Of a stretch of DNA of 64,000 bases, positions 35,765-45,738 are shown one piece after another; position 1 is the first letter of the stretch, and each line of letters begins with the position of its first letter. The DNA comes from Shewanella intestini (lineage in GTDB: Bacteria > Pseudomonadota > Gammaproteobacteria > Enterobacterales > Shewanellaceae). The position numbers were made by a program, and so were the translations under genes. The stretch covers positions 44,389 to 108,388 of the forward strand of contig NZ_JAAIKR010000016.1 of NCBI RefSeq assembly GCF_018221465.1, written 5' to 3'. The notes below the pieces were generated by a model. The model did not search any database, was not told the DNA's origin, and saw nothing but the letters and a program-made list of their open reading frames with translations.

Positions 35765-35791
35765 TCTGCAATTAACCTGTTAATAGTCATC

Positions 35792-35820
35792 AGCCTCCAA
35801 TTTTATTGGGGGCTTTTTTA
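35792..35820 (+). terminator. Terminator after the NhaC-family gene
   Basis: AGCCTCCAA/TTGGGGGCT (one G-T pair), 4-nt loop, then TTTTTT. Confidence 0.88.
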
Positions 35821-35944
35821 TTGATAAAAAGTATCGTGAGAGGTTGCAAACACCCACTGATCCACTGTCAGTCATCGCCGCACACTTAAGTCTTTACTTT
35901 CACACTGATAAGGTTAATATTTTGTTAACACTTATTCACGTTGT

Positions 35945-36646
35945 TTGCCATTGTCTAGAACGCTGCACAATTACGATCTCCACTTAGTGATCATTTTTAT
36001 GTCATTGCTGACAGCTGCAATATGCTGTATTGGATTTGGCACGACGTTATTTATTGAAAGCAACGGCTTCAGTGTTAGCACCCTCAATACTCGCCCCGAC
36101 ACCTTCGGCAATTATCTGACTTCCTCTTTCGCCATCGTGTTTAATTTATCGTTATTGTCTGCAGGGTGTTGTTTAATTCTGGCAATGATTGCCATCTTTT
36201 TTACCTTTCCAGATATGCTTAGTCGCTATATTGCTATCGCCGGTGCTACGGTGGGTTTAAGCATTTTATTAATGGGTATCTTCCCGATAAACTTCATTGA
36301 TTGGCACCGAAAAATATCTACCTTATATTTGTTAAGCTCGTTTGTGCTGCATGTGTTATGCGTGCCGGATTTTTTTAAACACAACAGCACCATGTCAAAA
36401 ACGGTGGTGTCGTTATCGGCGATTGGTATTGTCAGCACCGTTAGTTTGATGCTGCAATTAGACTGGAAGTTACTTGATTTTCCGCCATGCGATCACATGG
36501 ACAACAGCTTTTGTACCGTTTCACTATCGATGTGGGTACTTACCCATATTAATATTTTATGGTGCATTACTTTAAGTCTAAGGATGCGCACCCACATTAA
36601 GCAGCAACAATCTGTGATTATGCAATCGCACTGGGCTAATTTATAA
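35945..36646 (+). CDS. DUF998-like integral membrane protein
   Basis: A protein of up to 233 residues with about six membrane segments (LVIIFMSLLTAAICCIGFGT, SLLSAGCCLILAMIAIFF, IAIAGATVGLSILLMGIF, ISTLYLLSSFVLHVLCV and two more). GIFPINFIDWHRKIS after the third segment recalls the FP-x-x-x-x-x-H-x-x-x-S motif of DUF998 proteins. The frame opens at a TTG with no clear ribosome site; an ATG at 35999 is a shorter alternative. Function unknown. It precedes a pseudouridine synthase gene by 34 nt. Confidence 0.6.
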   Translation: MPLSRTLHNYDLHLVIIFMSLLTAAICCIGFGTTLFIESNGFSVSTLNTRPDTFGNYLTSSFAIVFNLSLLSAGCCLILAMIAIFFTFPDMLSRYIAIAGATVGLSILLMGIFPINFIDWHRKISTLYLLSSFVLHVLCVPDFFKHNSTMSKTVVSLSAIGIVSTVSLMLQLDWKLLDFPPCDHMDNSFCTVSLSMWVLTHINILWCITLSLRMRTHIKQQQSVIMQSHWANL

Positions 36647-36680
36647 TTGCGGCCAATTTATATCTACTCAAGCATATTTT

Positions 36681-37409
36681 ATGGCTCATTTCCGACTTGC
36701 TCACTACCTCGCTTTATGCGGCATAGCCTCACGTAAACAATGTGCACGGCTGATAACTGCAGGCAAAGTGATGATAGAAGGCCGCCCAGCCAATCATATT
36801 GATCTAGTCGATGATACCTGCCCTGTCGAGCTAGTTGTTAACGGTAACCGCGTCCCCGCGCCTGCCAATAAGCAATATTGGATTTACCATAAACCGGTTG
36901 GGGTAAATTGCAATTTACTAGTGGATGACCCTCACAGCTTGGTTCACCAGCTACCCTCTGAGGTGCGATTATTTCCGGTAGGTCGGCTTGATAAAGACTC
37001 GCGAGGGCTGTTATTACTCACCAATGACGGTCAATTTAATCAGCAGCTAATGCACCCAAAGTTTCATTACCCTAAAACCTACCATGTGCAGCTTGAGCGT
37101 AGTTTTAATCCAAATTTCATCACTCAAATGGCCACGGGGGTCAGTTATAAAAACGTCACCACTCAAGCTTGTAAAGTCAGCGCGTTAACCTCTAATTTGC
37201 AAGGCAGCACAACAGACCGTTTTGAGATATGTTTAACCCAAGGAATGAATCGGCAAATAAGACGAATGGCAAAAGCACTCGGCTATCGGGTCATTGACCT
37301 ACATAGGGTCGCAATTGGGGGGGAAGAATTTGCTGATGTGACCGAAAATAAAATGCGGCCATTATCGGCCGCAGAATTAAGCGCATTACAAGCCTTAGCT
37401 AAGCCTTAA
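36681..37409 (+). CDS. Pseudouridine synthase, RsuA/RluB/E/F family
   Basis: A 242-residue RNA-modifying enzyme: S4 RNA-binding domain at residues 4-50 (RLAHYLALCGIASRKQCARLI), then the synthase core with the catalytic Asp in VGRLDKDSRGLLLLTNDG, KTYHVQLE and QGMNRQIRRMAKALGY. The core wording is closest to RluF-like 23S rRNA enzymes in my reading, but RluB, RluE or RsuA roles cannot be excluded without an alignment. It may be co-transcribed with the membrane protein upstream. Confidence 0.88.
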   Translation: MAHFRLAHYLALCGIASRKQCARLITAGKVMIEGRPANHIDLVDDTCPVELVVNGNRVPAPANKQYWIYHKPVGVNCNLLVDDPHSLVHQLPSEVRLFPVGRLDKDSRGLLLLTNDGQFNQQLMHPKFHYPKTYHVQLERSFNPNFITQMATGVSYKNVTTQACKVSALTSNLQGSTTDRFEICLTQGMNRQIRRMAKALGYRVIDLHRVAIGGEEFADVTENKMRPLSAAELSALQALAKP

Positions 37410-37449
37410 AATGACAAAGGCTTAGCAACTTGATGACGTTAGCATTGGA

Positions 37450-39605
37450 TTAGTGAACAATGTCCATTTCTTCAAGTAAGTTGTCAGCATGGTCTAAATA
37501 CTTCATTACCCAAAGCATATAGCGGCTATCAACTTGAATTGAACGGTTTGATTTAGGATCGTAACCCCAATCACCAATGATACTTTCGTACACACCATCA
37601 AATAACAAACCAACTAATTCAGCACGACCATTTAAGGTCGGTGAACCTGAATTACCACCGGTGGTATCAAGGGTTGATAAGAAGTTGACTGGCACAGAAT
37701 CTATCGATTTAACATAGAAGTCGCCGTATTGCTTTTTATTGATCAACTCAAGTTGTTTCGCTGGTGCATCAAAAGGCGCTTTGCCTGTATCTTTAGCCAC
37801 AATACCTTCTAAACGTGTAAATGGCACCGCCACTAATCCGTCTTGTGGTGAATAGCCTTTCACGTTGCCAACTGTCACTCGTAAACTTGAGTTTGCATCA
37901 GCATACACAGGCTTTCCTAGCTCACGGTTATAGGCAATGATGGCATCCATAAATTGTGGACGGACTTTCATTAAGTCGCCAGCAAGCTGCTTAGCGGCTT
38001 TTTCACGCTTCATGGTTTCATCAAACGTGCTCACCGCATATTGAATAAATGGGTCATTAGATTTTTTAAAATCCTCAACGGATTTATCCATCCACGCTAA
38101 ACGTGTTGCTTGGTCTGACAGCTTGGTTTTACTGTACATTTTATCAAGCTTTTTCATTAACTTAGCTTGATCAAACTGCTTACCAATACCAAACGCTTTA
38201 TCAAATGCAGCCAAATGTTCTGACTGAGGCAATGCAGCATATCGACCAATTAACTCCGCTAAAATAGCCTTGTCTACGCTTGGCGCGTAACGACGGTCAA
38301 TTCGTTCCATGCTTGAGGTAAAGCGCGCCATGTCACGGTCTTGATAACCGGGTTCACGTTGCATGTCTGGCAAGTTTTTTCGTGCGCTAAACGATATAAA
38401 CGCTCGGCGGTGCTTTTCATGGTTGAGTAACCCATGTAAGACATTAATACGTCACGCTCTTGACCTTGTTGATCTTTAACAATCAACTTATCTAGTGCCG
38501 CTAAAGTATGACCATATTGCGCTTGGCGTTGGCTATCTGCGTTAATCCATTTGGCCAATTTTGTTTCTAGCGCTTTACGATCGTCAAGCATGGTCGATTT
38601 ACCATAGAATTCAATCATTGAAGTGAAGTTTTTAGCATAGTTAGCTAAACCCGCAAGGGCGCTTTCGTACTTAATACGCTCATCGCTACCTGCTGATGCG
38701 GTATCTTTAATGATTTCAATAATGCGTTCACGTAGCACTTTTCCTTCTGGATAAGCCCACTCAAACTGGTTTTGTACTTCGTTAGCAGTGCGGTAACGAT
38801 TGGTACGGCCAGGGTATCCTGCAACCATCACAAAATCGCCATCACTCACACCTTTAGCTGACACCTTTAAGAAGCTTTTTGGCTCATATGGCACATTATC
38901 TTCACTGTAATCAGCTGGCTTACCGTTTTTACCAACATAGGCGCGATAAAATGAAAAATCACCTGTATGGCGAGGCCACATCCAGTTATCGATATCGCCG
39001 CCATATTTACCCACGCTACCTGCTGGGTTATATGCTAAGCGAACATCACGAATTTCCATTTGCTTAACAAGGTAATACTCTAAACCGCCATGAAAGCTGT
39101 ATACCTTACAACGGTAGCCATCTTCTGCTTCACACTGAGCCACTAATGATTTTTCTTGTTGCTCAATGCCTTTATAGAAGTCATTGCCGCTCTTATTCAT
39201 TTGCCCAGCTTTTACCTTGTCAGTCACATCGGTAACGGCTTGTGTCACGTAAATACGTGAACCTGGCGTAGCAGGTAACTCATCTTTGTATGACTTAGCT
39301 AAAAAGCCATCTTTTAATAAGTTATTTTCAGGAGTTGAGTTGTATTGAATTGCGCCGTAAGCACAGTGATGGTTAGTTACCACAAGTCCTTTAGGTGACA
39401 CAAATGACGCCGTACAACCACCGAGGCTAATTACGGCATTCATTGGGAATTCAGTCAGTTTAGAAATTGAAGTGGCATCAATTTCTAACCCTTTTGCTTT
39501 TAATTCATCCGCCATATCGGGTAATTGGTAAGGTTGCCACATTCCTTCGTCAGCACTAGCACCAAAACTGGCAACGAGGGCTGCGGTTAATAGCCATTTT
39601 TTCAT
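37450..39605 (-). pseudogene. S46 family dipeptidyl-peptidase, split by a one-base frameshift
   Basis: Two overlapping frames together make a ~718-residue secreted S46 (DPP7/DPP11-type) serine peptidase. The first, from ATG 39605 (signal peptide KKWLLTAALVASFGASA), holds the catalytic His (VTNHHCAYG) and Asp region (GGDIDNWMWPRHTGD). The second holds the catalytic Ser (TTGGNSGSPTLNG) and the C-terminus. They join at a run of six A on the coding strand (38380-38375): seven would restore LAHEKNLPDMQREPGY. As read, the product stops ~40 residues after the junction, without the Ser. Either a true mutation, a sequencing error in the homopolymer, or rescue by slippage. The internal ATG at 39617 is a less likely start. 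Confidence 0.9.
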
Positions 39606-39845
39606 TATTCCATCCAAGTCAGTCGCTTACATCGCGATATTGTTGTTATTACACTCTACCTGTTGAGGCGAGTATTTTATTTCACAAGGTAATTAACATT
39701 TAACAAAAAAAGCAAACAAACCATCAAATACATGATTATGCTAGTTTTTATACGTAATACCCAATTGAAGAGATATTATAATACAGATTCCTGCGCCTGC
39801 TAATCTGATTTTCGTTAACCAATGTTTCAAAGTGATTAACATCAA

Positions 39846-39882
39846 AAAAGGCTGAAGAAACAGAATGTTTCTTCAGCCTTTT
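39846..39882 (-). terminator. Terminator downstream of tyrP
   Basis: A 16-bp stem (AAAAGGCTGAAGAAAC and its complement), 5-nt loop, with A and T runs. It lies ~200 nt after the tyrP stop on the minus strand. A second smaller hairpin, GCCAGTC/GACTGGC, is nearer at 40009-40028. The remaining 39606-40080 holds only the promoter region of the S46 gene. Confidence 0.75.
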
Positions 39883-40080
39883 ATTTATCAAATGAGCCAT
39901 TACAGCTAATACGTTTTAAACCCGTTATTCACTGGTACTTTTATGTATATTGCTACATGGACGACAGCGATTATACCCGTGACATTTACCTTTCGATAAG
40001 ATTTACAGCCAGTCTTTAGTGACTGGCATCTGCTGCCGATAGACTATTTTGATGACCAACAACCATGCCAATATTCAGGT

Positions 40081-41289
40081 TTAGCCTAGCGTGGCAATCA
40101 ATTGTGCAAACACAATTCCTACGCCCATTAATCCCACTAAGATTAAGCCGACATTACCACCGATAACTTGATACCCACCAAGGTTTTGGCCTCGCTGCTT
40201 TAACGCCATCGCAATGGGTAAGAACATAATCATCACCACTAATGGAATAGCTGCAAAGCCCAGTACTTGGAAGAAACCATCTGGGTAAAAAAGCGCACAA
40301 AGTAACGGTGGTACAAAGGTAATTAACCATGTTTGCGCGCGTCCAGTGGCAGTATTTTTAGCACGCGTAAGTTCAGCAATATAATCAAATAAACTCATGG
40401 TTACCCCGAGGAAAGAGGTAATTAATGCTAGGTTGGCAAAAATATCAATAAACTGACTAACAACGGCGGAATTGGCCACAGCTTGTAGCGCACCGACTAA
40501 TGCAGGTAACGAACCTTCAAAGCTATGAATTTGCTCGCCACTAATAGTGCCTAATGTCACCAGTAGCCACAAAATATAGCTAACAAGTGGAATGGTTGAA
40601 CCAACTAATAACACTTTACGCAGGGACTGACTGTCACCATCTAAATAACGCACAATAGTGGCAATACAAACATGGAAGCCAAATGAGGTAAATACCACAG
40701 GAATGGCTGCTAGCCATAACTTATATATGTCACCACCTTCAGCAAAAGACTCACTGGCTTTGGCTAATATGTTGCTGGCACTGACCTCGGGTAATAAAAA
40801 GGTCACAACTAAGACTAATAACACCACCATAGCCGAAAATAACAATCGCGATATTTTATCAATCCAGCTCACGCCAATAGCAATAATCCCGCCAAAAATG
40901 ACAGTAAACAATAACACGGCAATGCGGTTATCCAGATTAACACCCAACAAAGGCTCTAAACGCGCCTCAAGTAACGATGACCCACCCATAAGATAAACCA
41001 TTGTTAAAGCGAATAATAAACTCAGTAAAGACGCACCTTGAATAAACTGCCCTGCTTTACCCAATGTTTTACCGGTAATGCTATGTACGTTATCACCAAT
41101 ACCCGCACGCAAGTTAATCTCAAGCATTAATAATGAGGTATACGCCGACGCTCCCCAAATCGCCACCAGCAAGATAATTGCTGGCACCATTCCAAGTGCG
41201 GCAGTTGCTAAAGGCAAGGCCAGCATGCCTCCACCAATTGCTGTTCCTGCAACAATGGTTATTGAGCCAAGTACTTTTAAATTCACCAC
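40081..41289 (-). CDS. tyrP: Aromatic amino acid permease, TyrP-like
   Basis: A 402-residue inner-membrane permease of the hydroxy/aromatic amino acid family, eleven hydrophobic segments. Signatures: GSITIVAGTAIGGGMLALPL at the N-terminus, PVVFTSFGFHVCIATIVRYL in the middle and SFLGVTMSLFDYIAELTRAK in the second half. These are closest to tyrosine-specific TyrP in my reading; Mtr/TnaB-type tryptophan transport cannot be excluded. Start is GTG 41289 with AGGA upstream (GTGGTG: either GTG possible). Stands alone. Confidence 0.88.
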   Translation of the reverse strand: MVNLKVLGSITIVAGTAIGGGMLALPLATAALGMVPAIILLVAIWGASAYTSLLMLEINLRAGIGDNVHSITGKTLGKAGQFIQGASLLSLLFALTMVYLMGGSSLLEARLEPLLGVNLDNRIAVLLFTVIFGGIIAIGVSWIDKISRLLFSAMVVLLVLVVTFLLPEVSASNILAKASESFAEGGDIYKLWLAAIPVVFTSFGFHVCIATIVRYLDGDSQSLRKVLLVGSTIPLVSYILWLLVTLGTISGEQIHSFEGSLPALVGALQAVANSAVVSQFIDIFANLALITSFLGVTMSLFDYIAELTRAKNTATGRAQTWLITFVPPLLCALFYPDGFFQVLGFAAIPLVVMIMFLPIAMALKQRGQNLGGYQVIGGNVGLILVGLMGVGIVFAQLIATLG

Positions 41290-41512
41290 AGAGTCCTGTC
41301 ATTATTATTTTAATTAAATCGACAGTAACAGAGGCATTTTAGCTGAGCAAGATACTTAGATGTTAAAAGGGCTTGAAGCCTGTTTGGAAACAATTACACA
41401 ACATTTATAACATTGTTGTTCACGCCACATTTGCACTGATGTAACAATACAGCGTTACAGCGAGTATCTGGTGTCAATAGCAGGAGCCATTAACACTTCC
41501 ACTTAAACTGCC

Positions 41513-41543
41513 AATAAAAAAGCAGCCACCGAGGTGACTGCTT
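41513..41543 (-). terminator. Terminator after the catalase gene
   Basis: On the minus strand: AAGCAG-T-CACC..GGTG-G-CTGCTT followed by TTTTATT, 30 nt after the catalase stop. Confidence 0.82.
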
Positions 41544-41572
41544 ATATCATTGCTTTTTATCAGTTATTGGGC

Positions 41573-43033
41573 TTATAGACCGAGTGCAGTTTCGATACGT
41601 TGACCGTAATCTTTATCTGCATGATAAAAATGTTGCACCATTTGTTGCTGCACAGGTTTTGTCGCTTGGCTAAGCGTTGAAACAATGGTTTCTACTAAAC
41701 GTGATTTTTCTTCTTCAGAGAAAATACGGTATAGGTTACCCGCTTGCTCAAAATCATTTTGATTATAACGACTGTAACGATCAGCCTCACCGTCTAAACG
41801 TAGTGGTGGCTCTTTAAAGTCGACTGACTCAGCTAGTGGTTGTGGTGTATTTGGTCCATAGTTAGCTGTTGCATCGCCACCTGTTTGGCTACCATTATAA
41901 GGGCACTGTGTGCCTGCCATTGCGCCACCACGTTGGTGATGATTTGCTTGGGTGGCATGTGGGCAGTTTACAGGTAATTGGTTGTAATTAGCCCCAATGC
42001 GGTAACGTTGAGCATCAGCATAAGCAAATAAACGTGCTTGGAGCATTTTGTCAGGTGATGCGCCAACGCCGGGGACTAAGTTGCTGGGTGCTAATGCTGC
42101 TTGTTCTACTTCAGCAAAGTAGTTAACTGGCATGCGGTTTAGCTCTAATTCACCAATTTCAATCAATGGGTAATCAGCATGTGGCCACACTTTGGTTAAA
42201 TCAAATGGATTAATTACGTAATCATTAGCTTCTACTTCAGGCATAATTTGCACATTCACAGTCCACTTAGGGAAATTCTTATCTTCAATTGCCACAACCA
42301 TATCGCGTTGTGACGAATCAGGATCGATACCTTTTAACTTATCCGCTTGCTCAGCGCTTAAGTTCACTACGCCTTGCTGTGATTTAAAGTGGAACTTAAC
42401 CCAAAAACGCTCGCCTTTCGCATTCCACAAAGAATAAGTATGTGAACCATAACCGTGCATTTGACGATAGTTAGCTGGAATACCACGGTCAGACATTAAA
42501 ATGGTCACTTGGTGCATCGCTTCTGGATTAGCAGCCCAGAAATCCCACATCGCTTGAGGATCTTTCAAATTAGTGTGTGGGTTACGCTTTTGCGTATGAA
42601 TAAAGTCAGGGAACTTAATGCCATCTCGCAGGAAGAATGTTGGCGTGTTATTACCTACAATATCGTGATTACCACGAGCAGTATAAAAACGTAAACCAAA
42701 TCCACGTGGATCACGCTCAGCATCTGCTGAACCCATTTCTCCACCTACAGTAGAGAAACGCACAAACGTTTCAGTTTCTTTGCCAACACCGTTAAAGTGG
42801 TCAGCTAATGTAAACTCACTTAAGTCTTTGGTTAAAGTGAACTTACCATAAACACCTGTCCCTTTTGCATGCACAATACGCTCAGGAATTCGTTCGCGGT
42901 TAAAGTGCGCTAGCTTTTCAATTAAATGCCAATCTTGTAATAATAATGGCCCTCTTTCACCTGCCGATAAAGAGTTTTGATCGTCTGCGATCGGAGAACC
43001 ATTTTGACCTGTAAGATAATTAACCTGTGACAT
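41573..43033 (-). CDS. katB: Monofunctional haem catalase (small-subunit type)
   Basis: Breaks hydrogen peroxide to water and oxygen. The 486-residue length fits clade 3 small-subunit catalases that may bind NADPH. The distal His is in RERIPERIVHAKGTGVYG, with FVRFSTVGGEMGSADAERDP and the Asn region NNTPTFFLRDGIKFPDFIH. The proximal haem-ligand Tyr lies in RLFAYADAQRYRIGANY. No signal peptide is seen, so probably cytosolic. The gene symbol follows common Shewanella usage and is less certain than the function. No OxyR site could be identified upstream. Confidence 0.96.
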   Translation of the reverse strand: MSQVNYLTGQNGSPIADDQNSLSAGERGPLLLQDWHLIEKLAHFNRERIPERIVHAKGTGVYGKFTLTKDLSEFTLADHFNGVGKETETFVRFSTVGGEMGSADAERDPRGFGLRFYTARGNHDIVGNNTPTFFLRDGIKFPDFIHTQKRNPHTNLKDPQAMWDFWAANPEAMHQVTILMSDRGIPANYRQMHGYGSHTYSLWNAKGERFWVKFHFKSQQGVVNLSAEQADKLKGIDPDSSQRDMVVAIEDKNFPKWTVNVQIMPEVEANDYVINPFDLTKVWPHADYPLIEIGELELNRMPVNYFAEVEQAALAPSNLVPGVGASPDKMLQARLFAYADAQRYRIGANYNQLPVNCPHATQANHHQRGGAMAGTQCPYNGSQTGGDATANYGPNTPQPLAESVDFKEPPLRLDGEADRYSRYNQNDFEQAGNLYRIFSEEEKSRLVETIVSTLSQATKPVQQQMVQHFYHADKDYGQRIETALGL

Positions 43034-43475
43034 GATTTATTCCTTGTAATTGTGTAACCAGTGCTCAATCAAATCGACTAGTGTCGGCATGTTTTAAGTA
43101 CCTCGTGTTATTTCAATGAATTCATCTTAATGCCAATCAACTTATCAATAAAACGATTAAATCAGATTAACTTAATTGCATTTTACGATTATAGATCCAC
43201 ACTCAGATTTTCTAATCGCTATATTAATGACGAGAAAATGTAATAATTTGACCCAGATCATTAAACGAATGTAAATGCATGTAAAGATTGTGATGTGAAA
43301 CTATTGACTTTGATTACCTAGCGCATGATAAATGATCTTTCCAGTATTTAATTGATTAAATTACTGTTTATAAAATTATTTTTATCATTTAAATAGCCCC
43401 TACTTTAAGGCTAGCAATGACCTTAAAAACCACTTACGGCAAATTAATATGCGACATATTTGAAAAAGAGGGAGG

Positions 43476-43538
43476 CAAATAACAAATAACAAATAACAAA
43501 TAACAAATAACAAATAGCAAATAGCAAATAGCAAATAG
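43476..43538. repeat. Nine-copy heptanucleotide tandem repeat
   Basis: CAAATAA five times, then CAAATAG four times, without interruption. It begins two bases after the stop codon of the YgjV-like gene (minus strand) and extends downstream of it. The rest of 43034-43475 is the catalase promoter region with no other feature recognised. Confidence 0.95.
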
Positions 43539-43540
43539 CT

Positions 43541-43804
43541 TTACGATTGCTGGTCATCTTTAGGATTAGCGGCAGTGTTATAGAGTTTGATCAGGTAATA
43601 AATATCAATCAGTACAATAAAGAAATTCACTAACGCGACCGGAATGGCATCAATTGCCAAACCGTATGCCACAAATAGCGCAGCACCAATTAAATTCCAC
43701 CAACGTAACTTTTTAATATCAGCCATCATCAATGATACCGCCACCACCACTGACGCTAAATACCCTACCCACTCCCAAATTTGACTACTGTCCATTGTGT
43801 TCAC
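43541..43804 (-). CDS. Small inner-membrane protein, YgjV-like
   Basis: An 87-residue protein with three hydrophobic segments (WVGYLASVVVAVSLMMADI, WNLIGAALFVAYGLAIDAI, ALVNFFIVLIDIYYLIKLY). The K-K-L-R-W-W-N-L-I-G-A turn between the first two is typical of YgjV-like inner-membrane proteins. Length is short for the family, so it may be a reduced relative. Function unknown. A heptanucleotide tandem repeat starts directly after its stop codon. The 43805-44108 region upstream shows no convincing feature. Confidence 0.65.
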   Translation of the reverse strand: MNTMDSSQIWEWVGYLASVVVAVSLMMADIKKLRWWNLIGAALFVAYGLAIDAIPVALVNFFIVLIDIYYLIKLYNTAANPKDDQQS

Positions 43805-44108
43805 CTCAAATGGGTTGTTAGTTCGTTGCCAATCATGATTAGCGATTAACGATTTGTTTTATATTAGGAATATCTTACTGATACTCACAAGCGATATTAG
43901 CCAACAAGGCAATAAACCCACTGTTATAACACCGCACTAATTAATCAATAAAAAGCCCCCATGAAATTAAAGCGACGCTTCAATAGCTCGTTAGGGTGTA
44001 TTCATTATAGATAACACTTGGGGATGCAGTGCTTCATTTTACAAGCGATAAAATAAAGCACATTGTTGGCGAGATATATTGAGCAGATGATTGATCCAAC
44101 GAATCGAT

Positions 44109-44546
44109 TTAGCGCTTCACAACCGCTGCGGTCATTCGAGAAATACAACATAATTCGTTAGCACTATTATGAATTAAAATCTCCCAAACAGAGCTGCGTT
44201 TCCCCATGTGTACTGGTTTTGCCGTGGCTGTTAATACACCTTTACGAGATGCTTTTAGATGATTGGCATTAATCTCTTGGCCAACACAATAATACTGCTC
44301 AAAATCGACCACAAAATTAGCCGCATAACTGGCCACAGTTTCAGCTAAAGCCACATTCGCCCCACCATGCACTATGCCAAGTGGATTGTGTACCGAAGGA
44401 TCTGCTGGCATGGTTGCACGCATAAAATCATCACCAATTTCAACAATTTCAATGCCTAAAGTGGTCATTAACGTCCCTTTATTCCCTTGCCCTGCATCAA
44501 GCTTTTTACAGTCTGCTAATGTGACGTCTCTAAACCAAATACTCAT
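44109..44546 (-). CDS. Hot-dog fold thioesterase (PaaI/YdiI-like)
   Basis: A 145-residue protein with the PaaI-type thioesterase pattern: LGIEIVEIGDDFMRATMPAD, then HNPLGIVHGGANVALAETVAS, where the HGG and the following acidic residue form the active site, and QEINANHLKASRKG. Such enzymes hydrolyse acyl-CoA esters. E. coli YdiI (MenI) of the same type cleaves DHNA-CoA in menaquinone synthesis. The role here cannot be told from context, since no men genes adjoin. Confidence 0.82.
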   Translation of the reverse strand: MSIWFRDVTLADCKKLDAGQGNKGTLMTTLGIEIVEIGDDFMRATMPADPSVHNPLGIVHGGANVALAETVASYAANFVVDFEQYYCVGQEINANHLKASRKGVLTATAKPVHMGKRSSVWEILIHNSANELCCISRMTAAVVKR

Positions 44547-44736
44547 GTGTCATCCTTCATTATTGTTACTGATGGTGAGCATGTCTGTGACATGCTTTTG
44601 TAATATATCTTAAATCATCATGGCGTAAGATTTGCCATCTCAATGAGATAAAATGTTAACCATTCACATTGAAAATTATTACCACAATGATTAACTGCAA
44701 CTGCAGCACGCGCTTGCTCGCCGAGTATACACATAA

Positions 44737-44770
44737 ACAATAAAGGCTACCTATTGGTAGCCTTTATTGT
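44737..44770 (-). terminator. Terminator after the LuxR-type gene
   Basis: A perfect 15-bp stem (ACAATAAAGGCTACC and its complement) with TATT loop, 37 nt past the LuxR-type gene stop. Confidence 0.85.
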
Positions 44771-44807
44771 CATTAAAAATAGCGAGATTATTGCAAAATA
44801 ATTGTGA

Positions 44808-45479
44808 TTAACTGACCAGTTCAAAGTGGGTTTGATAAGTTTGTGCCCAACGTAATAGTTCAACCCGGTTGCGTGATTGGGTTTTACGAAAGATTGACGA
44901 AATATGTGCTTTTACTGTGTGTTCACTGATACATAAATGATGAGCAATTTCTTTATTACGCGCTCCAGAAGACACTAACTGAATAATCGTACGTTCTCTG
45001 GTGGTCAGCATTTCTAACATCGCGGCAGTTTCTTCTGGGACGGGGCTAGAGGTATCAATTTTTTGCACTAAACGGCGGAAAATTTTACTGATTAATGTCC
45101 GGTCATACCATAACTCACCCGACACCATTTTACGCAGGCCAGTAAGCATTAAATCCATGCGTTGATCACTATAAAGTAACCCGCGAACGCCCAATAATAA
45201 TGCCGCTTCTTGATCTAACGAATCTCGATTAACTTGATAAATAGCAACAGGAACATGAGTGGCAATTCGATTTACGATAAGTGGAATACCGTTATTATCT
45301 AACGCCGCACCATCTTGGGCGATAAGATAAAAGCTATTAGAAAATTTTTCCAATTCTAATTCACTGGCTGATTTTACAATACGGGTTTTTAATCCAATAG
45401 ATTCTGCCAAAATGGCCAAATGACATGGGGCATTGATTTGATGTAGAAAAACTAATTCATCTATATTAGAGCTCATCAC
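44808..45479 (-). CDS. LuxR-family regulator, CsgD/VpsT-like
   Basis: A 223-residue DNA-binding protein. The C-terminal LuxR helix-turn-helix is clear (about 150-215: LTTRERTIIQLVSSGARNKE, CISEHTVKAHISSIFRK). The N-terminal half is a degenerate receiver-like domain lacking an obvious acidic pocket, as in CsgD and VpsT, biofilm-matrix regulators. VpsT binds c-di-GMP through W[FLM][TS]R; here the matching spot reads WYDR (residues 124-127), a partial match. No matrix genes adjoin, so targets are unknown. Confidence 0.8.
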   Translation of the reverse strand: MMSSNIDELVFLHQINAPCHLAILAESIGLKTRIVKSASELELEKFSNSFYLIAQDGAALDNNGIPLIVNRIATHVPVAIYQVNRDSLDQEAALLLGVRGLLYSDQRMDLMLTGLRKMVSGELWYDRTLISKIFRRLVQKIDTSSPVPEETAAMLEMLTTRERTIIQLVSSGARNKEIAHHLCISEHTVKAHISSIFRKTQSRNRVELLRWAQTYQTHFELVS

Positions 45480-45738
45480 TTTTCTCCCTGAAAAGTATCT
45501 ACTTACGTACTAAATACCAAGCTAATAAACAGCTAAAAAACAGTAGTAACGTGTCATCCTGAAGTTATAACGATAAAAATCATTTACAATAATAAAGTCA
45601 TACTTTTGTCTTCTAGCCATCCTCACCCATCAAATAGTAGTAGATAATCACTAGCCTGAAAGTAAAAAAAATAATACTTTAGTATGAATAAAACTCAAAC
45701 CGACTTCTTTATTTATTATCCTCTAATAAACGCTCAAA

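Noticed and set aside
43160-43260. OxyR site upstream of the catalase gene
   Set aside because: ATAG and CTAT words occur, but not at the 7-nt spacing of the OxyR consensus.
43476-43538. CRISPR-like array
   Set aside because: Units are 7 bp and contiguous with no spacers; it is a simple tandem repeat.
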